Part shown: positions 1 to 10,700 of the stretch, piece by piece
How positions within the stretch are numbered: position 1 is the first letter of the stretch
Layout: the number at the start of each line of letters is the position of its first letter
Assembly: GCF_002760245.1 (NCBI RefSeq)
Contig: NZ_ASCA01000059.1
Location: forward strand, 103,372-167,371
DNA: 64,000 bases
Direction of reading: 5' to 3'
DNA from: Streptococcus suis YS161
Lineage (GTDB): Bacteria; Bacillota; Bacilli; Lactobacillales; Streptococcaceae
The notes under the pieces: generated by a model
What the model saw: the letters and a program-made list of their open reading frames with translations, nothing else
What the model was told of the DNA's origin: nothing
Databases searched by the model: none
Position numbers and translations under genes: made by a program

Positions 1-393
1 CCATGGATTTTCTTCCAATTGCTTGAGGATTTTTGAAATGATGTCATGTTTTTTCACAATAGCACCGTAACGTTCACCGATTGTGCCTGTTCCCTCAACT
101 TCCCAATCATTCCAATACTGGACACCGTATTTTTCCTGTAAAACAGACAAGTCATTAGTCTGATCTTGGTAAATCCAGAGAATTTCTTTAATGGCTGATT
201 TGATTGGAATAGGTCTAAGTGTTGTAATAGGAAACTCGCCCTTGGCCAAGTCATACTCCGCAAAGGAACCTGTAATGTACTTGGAATTAGCAACGTTTCC
301 ATCCTTGTAACGTGGGCGAGCATTTTCTGAAAAAACGCCCTCTTCCATAATCTTACGAATGTTTTCTTTAAAAATAATATCTGCTTTAGTCAT
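1..393 (-). CDS. thyA: Thymidylate synthase, 5' part only (runs off the window)
   Basis: ThyA methylates dUMP to dTMP with methylene-tetrahydrofolate in the cytosol. The 131 codons present read [12 protein letters not shown] at the start, followed by [14 protein letters not shown], the WNDWE segment and GERYGA, as I know from Gram-positive ThyA. The reading frame is open to base 1, so the catalytic cysteine and folate-binding regions lie outside the window. The ATG at 391-393 has no Shine-Dalgarno sequence. It sits 6 nt after an extended -10 (TGC-TATACT, 400-405), so the mRNA probably begins at the start codon itself. Identity is confident; the leaderless start is inferred. Confidence 0.93.
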   Translation of the reverse strand, partial: MTKADIIFKENIRKIMEEGVFSENARPRYKDGNVANSKYITGSFAEYDLAKGEFPITTLRPIPIKSAIKEILWIYQDQTNDLSVLQEKYGVQYWNDWEVEGTGTIGERYGAIVKKHDIISKILKQLEENPW

Positions 394-408
394 GGTCTTA
401 GTATAGCA
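394..408 (-). promoter_or_regulatory. Extended -10 promoter of thyA, placing transcription start at the ATG
   Basis: The minus strand reads TGCTATACT followed by AAGACC and then the ATG. With normal 6-8 nt spacing from the -10 to the start site, transcription would begin on the initiation codon. There is no good -35 hexamer, which the TGn extension can replace. Confidence 0.6.
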
Positions 409-417
409 AATTCTAGC

Positions 418-444
418 AAAAAACTCCAGTTTTGCACCGGAGTT
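418..444 (-). terminator. Intrinsic terminator after the small membrane protein pair
   Basis: On the minus strand AACTCCGGT pairs with ACTGGAGTT (one G-U pair) around a 5-nt loop and is followed by a run of T. It separates the 446-1038 gene pair from thyA. Confidence 0.8.
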
Positions 445-445
445 C

Positions 446-748
446 TCATTTGAAAAAGAATGAATAAAAATTAAGGTGGAACAAACCAGATAGGGCAGTT
501 ATTAGGCTGAACAATATAAAATACAAGGCAACCAAGAGAACACTCAACAATATCTGACGAACATTTTTAGTGTAAATAGCCGTTGGTAAACTAGCGAGAC
601 CGAAAAAGGGAATGATGAAAAATGTTAGTTTAAAATTCACATTTACAATATCAAACCATTGGCCTATTGGTAAAAATAGCATGACGATGAGAAAAATTGC
701 AATACCGTACAAAACTAGATTTAATCTTTTTAGTAAAGCCAGGTTCAT
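446..748 (-). CDS. Small hydrophobic membrane protein, 100 aa, unknown function
   Basis: I do not recognise a family. The protein is almost entirely hydrophobic and has room for three membrane helices (roughly residues 12-30, 38-58 and 64-88) with a short positively charged segment (TKNVRQ) between the second and third. An AAGGAG ribosome binding site lies 6 nt before the ATG. The upstream gene ends 11 nt away and has similar size and topology, so the two may be diverged duplicates made from one mRNA. A terminator follows directly. Confidence 0.7.
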   Translation of the reverse strand: MNLALLKRLNLVLYGIAIFLIVMLFLPIGQWFDIVNVNFKLTFFIIPFFGLASLPTAIYTKNVRQILLSVLLVALYFILFSLITALSGLFHLNFYSFFFK

Positions 749-759
749 AACTACTCCTT

Positions 760-1038
760 CTAGGGGCCAAATATAAAGTAGCCAATACCGAATATCAGAG
801 GAAATGAGATCATTAAGAAGATACTAATCAAACCAGTCCACAATTTTTTATAATAGATAGATAGTATAAGAATTAGAGTCCCCAGTAGAGGGAGAATCAA
901 CATGGTTGCTACGTTTCCCCAGCTAGACGGGAAAAACCAGTCACGAATCCAGTTATCAAGGAAAAAGGCAGATAACAAAATCAATAAACCAAGAATGGTC
1001 AGATAGTTGATTATTTTAGACATATTTACCTGTTTCAT
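760..1038 (-). CDS. Small hydrophobic membrane protein, 92 aa, unknown function
   Basis: No family is recognised. Three hydrophobic stretches (about residues 10-26, 43-62 and 66-90) suggest a three-helix membrane protein, with a short charged loop (YYKKLW) before the last helix, the same plan as its downstream neighbour. The ATG at 1036-1038 is preceded by AAAGGAGTG at good spacing; an internal Met at codon 6 is a less likely start. The AT-rich 1045-1130 region upstream holds nothing else I can assign. Confidence 0.7.
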   Translation of the reverse strand: MKQVNMSKIINYLTILGLLILLSAFFLDNWIRDWFFPSSWGNVATMLILPLLGTLILILSIYYKKLWTGLISIFLMISFPLIFGIGYFIFGP

Positions 1039-1132
1039 AAGGTGACACTCCTTTCTCTTTACATTTTCATTGTACGCTTAAATACTACATTTTTCAATAT
1101 ATGTATATAAAGAAATTGTGACGGCGGATTTT

Positions 1133-1157
1133 AAAAAAGCAGAGGGAACTCTGCTTT
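1133..1157 (-). terminator. Terminator of glucokinase
   Basis: Minus strand AAAGCAGAG, loop TTCC, CTCTGCTTT, then a T run: a perfect 9-bp stem. It begins just inside the end of the preceding transcript and ends the glcK message. Confidence 0.88.
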
Positions 1158-1163
1158 GAACGA

Positions 1164-2123
1164 TTATTTCAAGACGAGTGATGCTGCGCCCAATACACCT
1201 GCATCATTACCGCGTGTTGCCAAGACAATTTGTGTACTTTCCTTGATTTGTGGGAAGCTATTTTCAGCAAAGACCTTGCGAACACCATCCAATAAAAACT
1301 CTCCTGCAGCTGATACACCGCCACCCAGAACGATGTAGGCAGGATTGAGGACTGCAGCAATGTTTGCACAAGCAACACCTAGGTATTCTGAGAAGTGACG
1401 GTAGACAATCAAAGCCAAATCATCGCCTTCTTTTGCCAAATCAAAGACATCCTTAGCCGTTACATCTTGGCCATCATCAATCATTTGTTTCAGTTTTGCA
1501 TCGCCAGCGTATTGATCAGCATAGCGACGGCTGAGATTGACAATACCTGTCGCAGAAGCAACTGTTTCTAGACAACCTTTCTTACCACAAGTACATGCAA
1601 ATGGCTCATCAAAGTCAACTGTGATATGGCCCAATTCACCACCAGCACCTTTGACACCACGAATCAAGTTTCCAGCAGCGATGACACCGCCACCGACACC
1701 TGTACCAAGCGTCATAAAGACAACGTTTGGATTGTTGTTTCCTGCACCAACCCACTGCTCACCAAGAGCTGCAACGTTGGCATCATTGTCGATAAAGAAT
1801 GGCAAACCAAGGGCAGATTCAAACTGCTCTTTAACCAATTGCAAGGTTTTCCAGTTGAGGTTATAGGCACCGATAACAGTACCAGCTTCGCTATCAACCA
1901 CACCAGGAGACCCCATACCAACACCCAAGAAATCATCCTTTGTCAAACCATGAGTTTCAAAGCGATGTTGAATACTCTCAATAATATCAGGAACAATGTG
2001 ACTTCCTTCATCCAAAATATTTGTCTTGATGGACCATTTTTCTTGAATCTCACCATCAGTCGTCAGAATTGCCAACTTAACAGATGTACCACCCAAGTCA
2101 ATACCGATAATTTTTTTAGACAT
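1164..2123 (-). CDS. glcK: Glucokinase, ROK family
   Basis: Phosphorylates glucose to glucose-6-phosphate with ATP in the cytosol; it handles glucose released from disaccharides or imported without PTS. The N-terminal phosphate loop is DLGGTSVK (from residue 9), the sugar/catalytic region contains IDNDAN, and the ROK zinc-binding signature is C177-T-C179-GKKG-C184-LE. GTGVGGG follows the catalytic Asp region. At 319 aa the length is normal. I place the start at the ATG at 2121-2123 because GAGG lies 8 nt before it; GTG and ATG codons slightly upstream overlap or crowd that site. It is a single gene with its own terminator. Confidence 0.95.
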   Translation of the reverse strand: MSKKIIGIDLGGTSVKLAILTTDGEIQEKWSIKTNILDEGSHIVPDIIESIQHRFETHGLTKDDFLGVGMGSPGVVDSEAGTVIGAYNLNWKTLQLVKEQFESALGLPFFIDNDANVAALGEQWVGAGNNNPNVVFMTLGTGVGGGVIAAGNLIRGVKGAGGELGHITVDFDEPFACTCGKKGCLETVASATGIVNLSRRYADQYAGDAKLKQMIDDGQDVTAKDVFDLAKEGDDLALIVYRHFSEYLGVACANIAAVLNPAYIVLGGGVSAAGEFLLDGVRKVFAENSFPQIKESTQIVLATRGNDAGVLGAASLVLK

Positions 2124-2214
2124 AATCATCACCTCAAATGTATTTTCTTTATTATATCACAATGCAAAGGTTTGCGTAAAGCCTTTTCATAAATTTGTAC
2201 TTATAAGAAATGCC

Positions 2215-2550
2215 CTATCTAAAAAGATAGAGCAAAATTAAAAATTGAATATGTAAGATAAACCTTCCAATGGAAAAGAGCATAACTGTTGTAAAATTAC
2301 TACCTTCCTTGGTCCCATTGTAGAGAAAGAGGGTGGAGATAAAGGTAAAGCCCATAGCAAATCCAACCATCTGAACAGCATGATAAGACTGACTGTAAAA
2401 ATAAAGCGTGACAGCCAGCAAGAGCATGGATAAGACCGTTAATAACAAGCGCAATGTATTCATTTTTTTGGTCTTTAGATAGCTAAACAAAGCCGCTCCC
2501 AAGGTCACCAAAAGATAGATGACCATATAAGACATGACAAGAACTTTCAT
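2215..2550 (-). CDS. Small integral membrane protein, 111 aa, unknown function
   Basis: The protein has about four hydrophobic segments with a lysine-rich turn (KTKKMN) after the first and ends in a hydrophobic tail. I do not recognise a family. Its ATG directly abuts the stop codon of the ABC-F gene (TAG-ATG), with GGAGG inside the end of that gene serving as ribosome binding site, so it is the last gene of the DUF1149-degV-dapB-cca-abcF operon and is probably translationally coupled. The stop codon lies in a small hairpin (CTATC/GATAG) that may help end transcription. Confidence 0.72.
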   Translation of the reverse strand: MKVLVMSYMVIYLLVTLGAALFSYLKTKKMNTLRLLLTVLSMLLLAVTLYFYSQSYHAVQMVGFAMGFTFISTLFLYNGTKEGSNFTTVMLFSIGRFILHIQFLILLYLFR

Positions 2551-4419
2551 CTAGCCCTCCAACTCGCTCAGATACTCATACCGCTCATATTTTTCCAAGA
2601 GCTGTTCATTTTTCTCATCCAACTCTTTCTGCAAGTCGGATAGGCGGGTAAAGTCACTGCCACAAGTTAGCATTTCCGCCTCGATTGCCGCAATCCGTTC
2701 CTCCAGACCAGCAATCTCCTCCTCAATGGTCGCCCACTCCTGCTTCTCAAAATAGGACATCCGCTTCTTGTTCTCTCTGACCTTCTCGATTTTCTCCTTT
2801 GGTTTTTCCAAAGAAATAGCAGAGCTGGAAGCCAGAAAGGTCTTTTCATCCAGATAGTCCGTGTAGTTGCCAAAGAAGGTCTGAATACCGCCCTCCTCAA
2901 AAGCGAGGATTTTGGTCGCAACCTTGTCTAGGAAATAACGGTCGTGACTAACGGTAATGACTGGACCAGTAAAGCCCTGCAAGAAATGTTCCAAGACTGT
3001 CAGAGTCGCTATATCCAAATCGTTGGTCGGCTCATCTAGTAAGAGAACATTGGGCCGTTGCAAGAGAATCTTAAGCAAATAAAGTCGCTTCTTCTCCCCA
3101 CCTGATAACTTTTCAATCAAGGTACCGTGGGTATTACGTGGGAAGAGGAATTGCTCCAAGAGTTCTGCAATAGAAACCATACCAGATGTCGTCTGAGCTT
3201 CTTCTGCCACTTCCTGCAAGAAATTGATGACCCGCTTGCTTTCGTCCAAGCCCTTGATGGTCTGAGAAAAATAACCGATACGGATGGTTTCACCAATATC
3301 TACCTTACCGCTGTCTGCCTGCAAATCACCTGCGATTAGATTGAGTAAGGTAGATTTTCCTTTACCATTATCACCAACAATACCGATGCGGTCCTTGTTT
3401 TGAATGAGCAGATTAAAGTCTTTTAAAATGGGCTTGTCAGGATAGGAAAAGCTGACATTTTCAAATTTAATGACTTTTTTACCGATACGAGAGGTTTCAA
3501 AATTGATTTCCAGTTCACTATCGTCTATCTTGTTGGCTAAATCGCCTTTGAGGTCATGGAAACGATTGATGCGAGCCTGCTGCTTGGTTGCACGAGCTTG
3601 GGGTTGTCTACGCATCCAAGCCAGCTCCTGCTTGTAAAGTTGCTCTTTCTTATGGCGAAGAGCGGCATCTCGCTCGTCCTGCTCCGCTTTTAAGCGAACA
3701 TAATCCTGGTAATTTCCCTGATATTCGGTCAAGCTGGCGCGATCCAATTCAAAAATCCGTGTGGCTACATTGTCCAAGAAATAGCGATCGTGGGTAATAA
3801 AGAGAACAGACTTTTTAGTATTTTTCAAAAAAGTCGTCAACCACTCAATGGTATCAATGTCCAGGTGGTTAGTCGGTTCATCCAGCAAGAGCAAGTCAGC
3901 ATTGCCAAGGAGGACTTGAGCCAATTGCACTCTTCTACGTAGGCCACCTGATAACTCAGCAACAGTTTTGTTGAGGTCTGTTAGACCTAGTTTTGAAAGA
4001 ACTGTTTTAACCTGGCTTTCAATCTCCCAAGCATTGAGAGAATCCATCTCTGCCATGACTTTCTCCAGTCTTGCTTGACTGGCTTCATCGTAATGAGATA
4101 AGAGCAATTCGTATTCACGAATCAGCTGGGTTTCACGGAGGTCAGATGAAAGGACGGTGTCTAAAACCGTCTTACTGTCATCAAAATCAGGTTCCTGGGT
4201 CAGATAGGCGATTTTATAGGCATTTTTAGTGCGAAAAGGCGACACGTCTCCATCAAAACCGATGCGACCTGACAGAACATCCAACAAAGTCGTCTTTCCT
4301 GTACCATTGACCCCGATAATCCCGATTCGGTCGCCCTGATGAATGATGAAAGACAGATCTGCAAAGACCGTTTTATCTCCGACAGATTTAGTCAGGTGTT
4401 CAACGATAAAATCACTCAT
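2551..4419 (-). CDS. ABC-F family ATPase, Uup/YfmR-like
   Basis: A soluble protein with two ATPase domains and no membrane segments. ABC-F proteins act on the ribosome E site, not in transport. Domain one has Walker [12 protein letters not shown], signature [10 protein letters not shown] and Walker [13 protein letters not shown]; domain two has [21 protein letters not shown] and [12 protein letters not shown]. The linker between them is rich in Arg and Lys ([15 protein letters not shown]). The C-terminal 85 residues are a predicted coiled coil ([17 protein letters not shown]), typical of Uup and YfmR. Its start overlaps the end of cca by 8 bp, indicating coupling. The exact ABC-F subgroup and substrate cannot be set from sequence alone. 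Confidence 0.92.
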   Translation of the reverse strand: MSDFIVEHLTKSVGDKTVFADLSFIIHQGDRIGIIGVNGTGKTTLLDVLSGRIGFDGDVSPFRTKNAYKIAYLTQEPDFDDSKTVLDTVLSSDLRETQLIREYELLLSHYDEASQARLEKVMAEMDSLNAWEIESQVKTVLSKLGLTDLNKTVAELSGGLRRRVQLAQVLLGNADLLLLDEPTNHLDIDTIEWLTTFLKNTKKSVLFITHDRYFLDNVATRIFELDRASLTEYQGNYQDYVRLKAEQDERDAALRHKKEQLYKQELAWMRRQPQARATKQQARINRFHDLKGDLANKIDDSELEINFETSRIGKKVIKFENVSFSYPDKPILKDFNLLIQNKDRIGIVGDNGKGKSTLLNLIAGDLQADSGKVDIGETIRIGYFSQTIKGLDESKRVINFLQEVAEEAQTTSGMVSIAELLEQFLFPRNTHGTLIEKLSGGEKKRLYLLKILLQRPNVLLLDEPTNDLDIATLTVLEHFLQGFTGPVITVSHDRYFLDKVATKILAFEEGGIQTFFGNYTDYLDEKTFLASSSAISLEKPKEKIEKVRENKKRMSYFEKQEWATIEEEIAGLEERIAAIEAEMLTCGSDFTRLSDLQKELDEKNEQLLEKYERYEYLSELEG

Positions 4420-5623
4420 TCTCTAAAATTCCTTTCACAAATGTCATAATCGCTTGCTCTTCGTTTTCCAGCTGTCCTTCCACAATCTGGAATTCCACCT
4501 CTTTGAGTAGTTCTCCTAATACTGGACCTGGTTTGAGGTCAAATGCCTTCATCAGATGACCACCATTGACAACAATTTCATGCTTGTCATGGATAGTCAA
4601 GGCTTGGTCAATCTTGTCAATTGCTGCAAAATCTATAGTCAAACCTTGTGCATGACGGAGTTCCTCTACCAAGCACAAGAATTCTTTGCCATACTTGAAA
4701 CAGATTTGCTTGGTAACAGATCCTGCTTGGCGGAGCTGATAAATCTCTACCAACTTGACCACGCTGCGTTGGAAATCATTGCTGGTTTTCCATTTTTTCA
4801 GGAAGGATTTGATGTTATCAATACCTAGGCAGACAAAGAGCATGGCCCAAGCTTGTTCAGAAGTTGAAAATTGGAAGTCTTCTGCCAAACTGGACAGCAT
4901 TCTAGCCAGCTGTTCTCCTTTTCCAACTAAATCAGGCAAGAAATTGTAAGCCTTAGACTCAATCATAGCACGCAAGCCTTTTCGCCAAAAATCCGCCATC
5001 AAGAGTTTATCAAACTCGATAAAACTGCGCTCCACAGAGATTTTTTCCAAGAGCGGTGCGGTTTCAACCATAGCTGTGAAGGTCGTCGGCTCAATTTCAA
5101 AGTCCAAGGTCGCAGCAAAACGAAAACCTCGCATGATACGGAGGGCATCTTCGTTGAAACGTTCAGCCGGGATGCCTACAGCCCGTAGGGTGCTGTTTTC
5201 TAAGTCAGTCATCCCATCAAAGAGATCAACAATCTGTGCGTCTTCATCCAGAGCAAAGGCATTGACTGTGAAGTCGCGACGTTTGAGATCCTCTTCTAAG
5301 GAACGCACAAAAGAAACCTGACTCGGCCTACGGAAGTCGACATACTCCTCCTCTGTCCGAAAGGTGGTAATTTCATACTCCTTTTTCCCCTCTAATACTA
5401 ACACCGTACCGTGTTCAATTCCGACATCAATAGTCCGTGAAAAGATTTGTTTCGTTTCCTGAGGGTAGCTGGAAGAGGCAATGTCGACATCATGAATAGG
5501 TCTGCCCAAAATGGCATCCCGCACGGAGCCACCAACAAAGTAAGCCTCAAAGCCAGCTGCTTTAATTTTCTCTAAAATCGGCAAAGCCTCCTGAAACTCA
5601 GAAGGCAGATTGTTTAATTTCAT
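4412..5623 (-). CDS. cca: CCA-adding tRNA nucleotidyltransferase
   Basis: Adds or repairs the 3' CCA of tRNA. The class II nucleotidyltransferase head is clear: [10 protein letters not shown], then the metal-binding DVD in HDVDIASS, then RRDFTVNA and the RRxR-type helix [10 protein letters not shown]. At 403 aa it is the usual Bacillales/Lactobacillales length, with a helical C-terminal body. It overlaps dapB by 4 bp (ATGA) upstream and abcF by 8 bp downstream, so it is in the middle of a tightly packed operon. Confidence 0.95.
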   Translation of the reverse strand: MKLNNLPSEFQEALPILEKIKAAGFEAYFVGGSVRDAILGRPIHDVDIASSSYPQETKQIFSRTIDVGIEHGTVLVLEGKKEYEITTFRTEEEYVDFRRPSQVSFVRSLEEDLKRRDFTVNAFALDEDAQIVDLFDGMTDLENSTLRAVGIPAERFNEDALRIMRGFRFAATLDFEIEPTTFTAMVETAPLLEKISVERSFIEFDKLLMADFWRKGLRAMIESKAYNFLPDLVGKGEQLARMLSSLAEDFQFSTSEQAWAMLFVCLGIDNIKSFLKKWKTSNDFQRSVVKLVEIYQLRQAGSVTKQICFKYGKEFLCLVEELRHAQGLTIDFAAIDKIDQALTIHDKHEIVVNGGHLMKAFDLKPGPVLGELLKEVEFQIVEGQLENEEQAIMTFVKGILENE

Positions 5624-6387
5624 AATAAGTGTTCCAAACCATAAACGAGTTGTGAGCGTTTGACTACCTCTTTAATGCCGAGGTTGACACCGCCCATAAA
5701 GGAAATACGATCGTAAGAGTCATGACGAATGGTCAAGCCTTCACCCTGTGCCCCAAAAATCACTTCCTGATGGGCAACAAGGCCTGGCAAGCGTACTGAG
5801 TGGATACGGAAGCCATCAAATTCTGCACCGCGAACGCCAGCAATCAGTTCTTCTTCATCCGCTGCACCTTGAGTCTGTGACTGACGGACTCGGGAAATGA
5901 GTTCGGCCGTTTTGACAGCCGTTCCGCTCGGTGCATCCTTCTTCTTATCGTGGTGCAATTCGATAATTTCAAGATTTGGGAAATACTTGGCTGCCTGGGC
6001 TGCGAACTGCATGAGCAAGATAGCCCCAATTGCAAAGTTAGGAGCAATCAAGCCGCCCAAGCCTTTCTCAGCAGACAAGGCTGTCAATTCTTCGATTTCT
6101 TCTGGGGTAAAGCCCGTTGTACCAACCACAGGTGCAAAGCCGTTTTCCAAGGCAAAACGAGTGTTTTCATAGGCAAATTTTGGTGTTGTAAAATCCACCC
6201 ATACATCTGCGTCTAAGCTAGCAACTTCTTCTTTGGTCTTGAAAACAGGAACACCGTCCACTTCTGTTTCTGTCGCAAATGGGTCCACCAAGGCAGCCAG
6301 ACTAAGTTCTGCGTCGCCTTTGACCATCTCAACAGCCGTTGAGCCCATTTTCCCTTTAAATCCTGCGATAATTACCTTAATTGTCAT
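5620..6387 (-). CDS. dapB: 4-hydroxy-tetrahydrodipicolinate reductase
   Basis: Catalyses the NAD(P)H-dependent reduction step of the lysine/diaminopimelate pathway; streptococci need lysine for peptidoglycan cross-links. GFKGKMGS near the N-terminus is the nucleotide-binding loop, and [14 protein letters not shown] is the family signature with the catalytic His and Lys. 255 aa is normal. It starts 8 nt after degV and overlaps cca by 4 bp. No dapA lies nearby, so only this step of the pathway is here. Confidence 0.96.
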   Translation of the reverse strand: MTIKVIIAGFKGKMGSTAVEMVKGDAELSLAALVDPFATETEVDGVPVFKTKEEVASLDADVWVDFTTPKFAYENTRFALENGFAPVVGTTGFTPEEIEELTALSAEKGLGGLIAPNFAIGAILLMQFAAQAAKYFPNLEIIELHHDKKKDAPSGTAVKTAELISRVRQSQTQGAADEEELIAGVRGAEFDGFRIHSVRLPGLVAHQEVIFGAQGEGLTIRHDSYDRISFMGGVNLGIKEVVKRSQLVYGLEHLL

Positions 6388-6395
6388 GCAAACTC

Positions 6396-7247
6396 CTATT
6401 CAATAATGGGAGAAATACCAAAGGCCACTGCCCCTTCTCCCAAGTGCGTACCAATGACCGAGCCAAATGATACGATTGGCAAATCACTTCCCACTCCTGC
6501 TTCTTCCAATTGCTGTTTAAAGTTATCAGCTTTTTCAGGAGCGTTGGCATGTATGATAGCAATCTGATACTTTCCTTCGGTCGTTTGTTCTTGGAGAATT
6601 TCGATTAACCGTTTAATAGCCTTCTTCTCTGTCCGAACTTTTTCATAAACTTCAATCTTACCTTCATCTGTAAAGTATAGAATCGGCTTGATACTCAAGA
6701 GATTGCCTAACAAGGCTGCACCATTGGACAAGCGACCACCTTTTACCAAATGATTGAGGTCATCAACCATGATGAAGGCTGTTGTCTTCCCAATTTCTTG
6801 GTCCAGCTTACCTAAAATTTCTTCAAAACTAAGTCCAGAGTCAGCCCATTTGAGAACATTTTCTACCATCATGCCTAAAGGAGCCGATGTGATTTTGGTA
6901 TCTGGAAAGGCAACGGTTAATCCTTCAAATTCATCAGCTAAATATTGAATATTTTGATAAAAACCTGAAATACCTGATGACAAGAATAAGCCAAGTGCGT
7001 GTGTATAGCCTTTATCTTTCAAGCCTCTAAGAATTTCTTCCAATTCCATCAAACTTGGTTGACTTGTTTTAGGTAATTCTTTCGATGAAGCCATTTTTTG
7101 ATAAAACTCTTCAACCGTCAAATTTTGCCCTTCAATATAATTTTCCCCATCGATGCTGACTGGAATACTTAGGACAAACAGGTCATCCCGCTCAATACTT
7201 CGGACATTCAAAACAGCCGATGAGTCAGTTATAACTGCTAATTTCAT
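6396..7247 (-). CDS. DegV family fatty acid-binding protein
   Basis: DegV proteins (FakB in staphylococci) bind a fatty acid and present it to the kinase FakA; several paralogues per streptococcal genome are usual. The start [15 protein letters not shown] in the first domain, [10 protein letters not shown] around the ligand carboxylate, and [13 protein letters not shown] in the second domain are typical. 283 aa is the normal length. It starts 1 nt after the DUF1149 gene and is followed 8 nt later by dapB. Which fatty acid this copy prefers is unknown. Confidence 0.9.
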   Translation of the reverse strand: MKLAVITDSSAVLNVRSIERDDLFVLSIPVSIDGENYIEGQNLTVEEFYQKMASSKELPKTSQPSLMELEEILRGLKDKGYTHALGLFLSSGISGFYQNIQYLADEFEGLTVAFPDTKITSAPLGMMVENVLKWADSGLSFEEILGKLDQEIGKTTAFIMVDDLNHLVKGGRLSNGAALLGNLLSIKPILYFTDEGKIEVYEKVRTEKKAIKRLIEILQEQTTEGKYQIAIIHANAPEKADNFKQQLEEAGVGSDLPIVSFGSVIGTHLGEGAVAFGISPIIE

Positions 7248-7248
7248 A

Positions 7249-7623
7249 TTAAAACTCCAAATTCACTCCTGGTGCATCAAAGGCGATTTCAGTAACCTCA
7301 TAAGTCATTCGTTTTAAAATGTCCAAAAGAGGCTCTACCAAAACACGTTTTTCCTCATCAGTAAATTCAGTTGGTTCTTCTACCAATCGATTTGGTAAGT
7401 GAACGGCCTGACTCATGGCACCTGAAATCACAAAATGATCTAGTACAATCATAAAGCGCAAAATGGTAATCATCGATGTTCGATTTTCTGCACGATTTTG
7501 CTCAATCAATTGAAAGTCAACTTTCAATTTTGTTTCCGGAATTCCGTTCTCTTTTTCCCACGCGTGATTGCGGGCATCAAAATGATACTGATTGACAAAT
7601 TCTTTATCGCGAATGATTTCCAT
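7249..7623 (-). CDS. DUF1149 family protein, 124 aa
   Basis: A small soluble protein of the streptococcal DUF1149 family, which I recall as having a SecB-like fold; function not established. Its features are the [14 protein letters not shown] start and the C-terminal [13 protein letters not shown]. It is the first gene of the operon ending at 2215. The promoter is an extended -10, TGG-TATAAT at about 7656-7661, and the ribosome binding site is GGAGAAG. Confidence 0.82.
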   Translation of the reverse strand: MEIIRDKEFVNQYHFDARNHAWEKENGIPETKLKVDFQLIEQNRAENRTSMITILRFMIVLDHFVISGAMSQAVHLPNRLVEEPTEFTDEEKRVLVEPLLDILKRMTYEVTEIAFDAPGVNLEF

Positions 7624-7681
7624 TTCTAACTTCTCCTATAATCAATATTATGCATATTATACCATAATGTATTGAAGATTT

Positions 7682-7728
7682 AAAAAATAAAAGGAAGAAA
7701 CCGAAAATATTATCTTTCAATTTCTTCC
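7682..7728 (-). terminator. Terminator of the M26 protease gene
   Basis: Minus strand GGAAGAAA pairs with TTTCTTCC across an AT-rich loop and is followed by TTTTATTTTTT. It sits about 25 nt after the protease stop codon. Confidence 0.7.
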
Positions 7729-7754
7729 CATTTTGTATATAGAGCAGACTTCCA

Positions 7755-10700
7755 TCATTCTCCAAATATAGAGGAACTGAAACTATCTGTTAGCTTGACA
7801 TAGGCTTTCAAAATAGCATCTTTCAAACCTTGGCGATTAAATCCTATTTGACCATTCTGAGCTGCTTGGTAATCTTTATCAACTGCCTCTGCCATCAGCC
7901 TACTCAGCGTTTCAATATTATCCATTGTTTCAGTCTGACCATTGAAGCTAATCGTGATGGCTTTCAGTCTATCCTTCTTATCCCAGCGCTCTTTGTACAA
8001 AGCTTTTTTGAAGCTTGTATAATCCGCATATTGATTAGCAAATATTTTTTCAAAAATAAACTGATCAGATAGTGGCTGACCTGCCGCCTCTGCTTCCGCT
8101 TTTAGCTTGTCTGTTGCATAAGGAATAAAGCCTTCTTCCCAACCTTTTGCAGCAAGAAGTTCCAAGGCCGTCTTACGGAATTGTAAACCACCAACAGTCC
8201 CACTATTATTTTGCAAGCCTGCATAAATCGGATAATAAAGCGGTACGAAATAATAGTTCTTCAAATTTTCGCGCAAATAATCTTGTTCTAGTAAGAATGA
8301 TGATTTGGCAACAAGGGCATGATCAATCGCATCGTTGATAGTCGCAATATTCAGGTTATCCAGTTCATCATCCCTTAATTTTCTAATACGGTCATGAGCG
8401 TTCTGATAGATGAGGGACTGATTGGTATTCGCATCATTGACTGGGACCAACTCTATCTTGTTAAAGAAGTAAGGATAAGCCTCTTTCCCCTTAGCAGCAA
8501 TGGCTTGGATTTCGACTGCATCCAAGAGGTAGGTAACATCAAAGATCCCTTTTAGATAGGTTTGCAAGTCCTCTTTTGTTTTGAAACGACTACTTGAAAC
8601 ATTGTGTGGAGTATTTGGACTATGTTCATTCATGAAGTTAAATCCATAGTAATAAATACCTCCACCAGCTGATGACTGCAACAAGCCCATAGCATAGGAT
8701 TCTGCATCTTGACCAGGACGACGCTTATAACCATCCAACATGATCGTTTCATCATAGTTATGGACCAATTCATGGCTCATGGTCGAATCACCTAAATCCG
8801 ATAGCATGTCCCGATTTGAGAATTTTACAAAGGTTACTGTATCTGAAAAGGCACTATCTCTTGATTGTCTATGCCATTCATTCAAGGGACCTGCCAACTC
8901 CTGAACATAGCGGTATTCCTGGTCATACTTATCTGCCCAACGACGTTTATCAGTTTGGTCTTCAAATGCATTTGAATCCTTGATCCAGTAACCATCCCAA
9001 ATTTCAGTTGAGCGTTGGATAAACTTGTCTCTCAGATGAGAATCTGCCATCTGATACCACATATCCAAAAAGTCACCTAATCGTTTCCCGTGTTTCGGTA
9101 TCAGACTTGTCTGTACTGTCTTAACTGCTTGGTAATATTGTTCTGGATTGGTCTTTTTCAAAGCCGTATCCACATATCTTCCATAACCACCAAAGGCTAC
9201 TGTTGCCATTGAGCTCATTACGAAAATATCATCCTTCTCCTTGATATTCAGCAATGGCAAGTAGTATTTTTCATAGCGTGGAATACGTCCCAGATGACTA
9301 TATAGACTGGTGTCAATGCTAGAGTTTGCATTGGATGGAATTTCATAAACAAAGGCATTGGTCGCTTCTTTAAACCACTTCCTTGAATCAGTTTCCCCCA
9401 AGAACAATTTCTTATTGTATTCCAAGAAATCACGAACTGTTCCAAGTTGACTAGAGAGTGCCCCAAAACGTTCTTTATGAATTTCTGCATTATTGGCAAG
9501 CGTTAACCTGTCAAAATACATATCTTCGTAGCCTTGTTGTGAAACATAATACTGATCTGTATCCTTGATTATCTGATTTGTAAATGACTTCAACCAGTCT
9601 AGAGTATCTAATTGACGATTATAAAAATCTGCATGATGGAGCACAATATTCTTGATATTGGTATCTCCATATTTAATGCCATATAGCCTATTGAGGTAGG
9701 CAAGGGCGAACATAATTTTTTCTTTATCTGCCAAGAATTCTTTTTTAATGACATCCCTGACAGCCTTGCTTGTGGTATCAACTACCAGTCTATTGGCCAG
9801 CAAACCTTTGATATGTTCTTCAAGATTGGCTTTGACTTCTGCAAAGGATTCATCTAAATACAAGTCTTTTAGTTTGGCGTGCTTGTCTGCAGTTTGGATA
9901 TGTAAGATGTCAGCCATCTCTTGGCTGTAAAGATTAACCTGAGAAAATGCTGTCACTAGTTCATCGATGAGACTGGTTTCCAGAGATAGTAATTGTTCTG
10001 GTGTATAGAGAAGTTGTTCACCTAAGCGGTATTCAACAACCTTGGTATTGCCGTACTCTCCCTTAAATACCAAAGGCAGAACTTCTGAAGTTCCATCTTC
10101 ATAATGGATCAGTAATTTGGTCAAGGAAGCGTGTTGGTCATAGATATTTGTTGCTACTCCATCCTCATTCAAGGTCAGAACTGACTGGATAGGCTTGCTA
10201 TAGAGATTACTTGCTTCATCAATCAAGTTACCATATTTAACAATCGTATTCCGGTCATAGAAAGGCAACAACTTAGCAGTGTTTTCATAGGCAGTTCTTC
10301 GTTCAGCCTGAGCATTTTGAACCTGGTTATAATCAATGGTCTGCACTGAATTCGACTGACTGTCGCTATTTTCCTGTCCTGTCGTGGTTGGTGTTGTTGG
10401 AATTCCCCATGCCTTGATTTTCTCTAGCACGGCTTCTTGAGAAAGGCTTGTAGACTGAATGGTAGGATTTGGTTGGCCTGCTGCATGACCTTCAACACTA
10501 TACAGATTGCTTATGCTTGACCATGCTGTGGCAGATTGAGTTTGACCCGAAGCGATGATACCTCCATTTGTAACAGATGCACCTGTTGCAATATTATTCA
10601 AGACAGACATCCTAGCTAAACCAACCACACCACCTGTATCAGCTGGGGCACTAGCTTCTATTTTTCCTGTAACATAGACATTTGTCATGATCGGTTGCTG

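Noticed and set aside
1626..2192. Plus-strand open frame of 188 codons opposite glucokinase
   Set aside because: It is antisense to a clear glcK reading frame and resembles no protein family.
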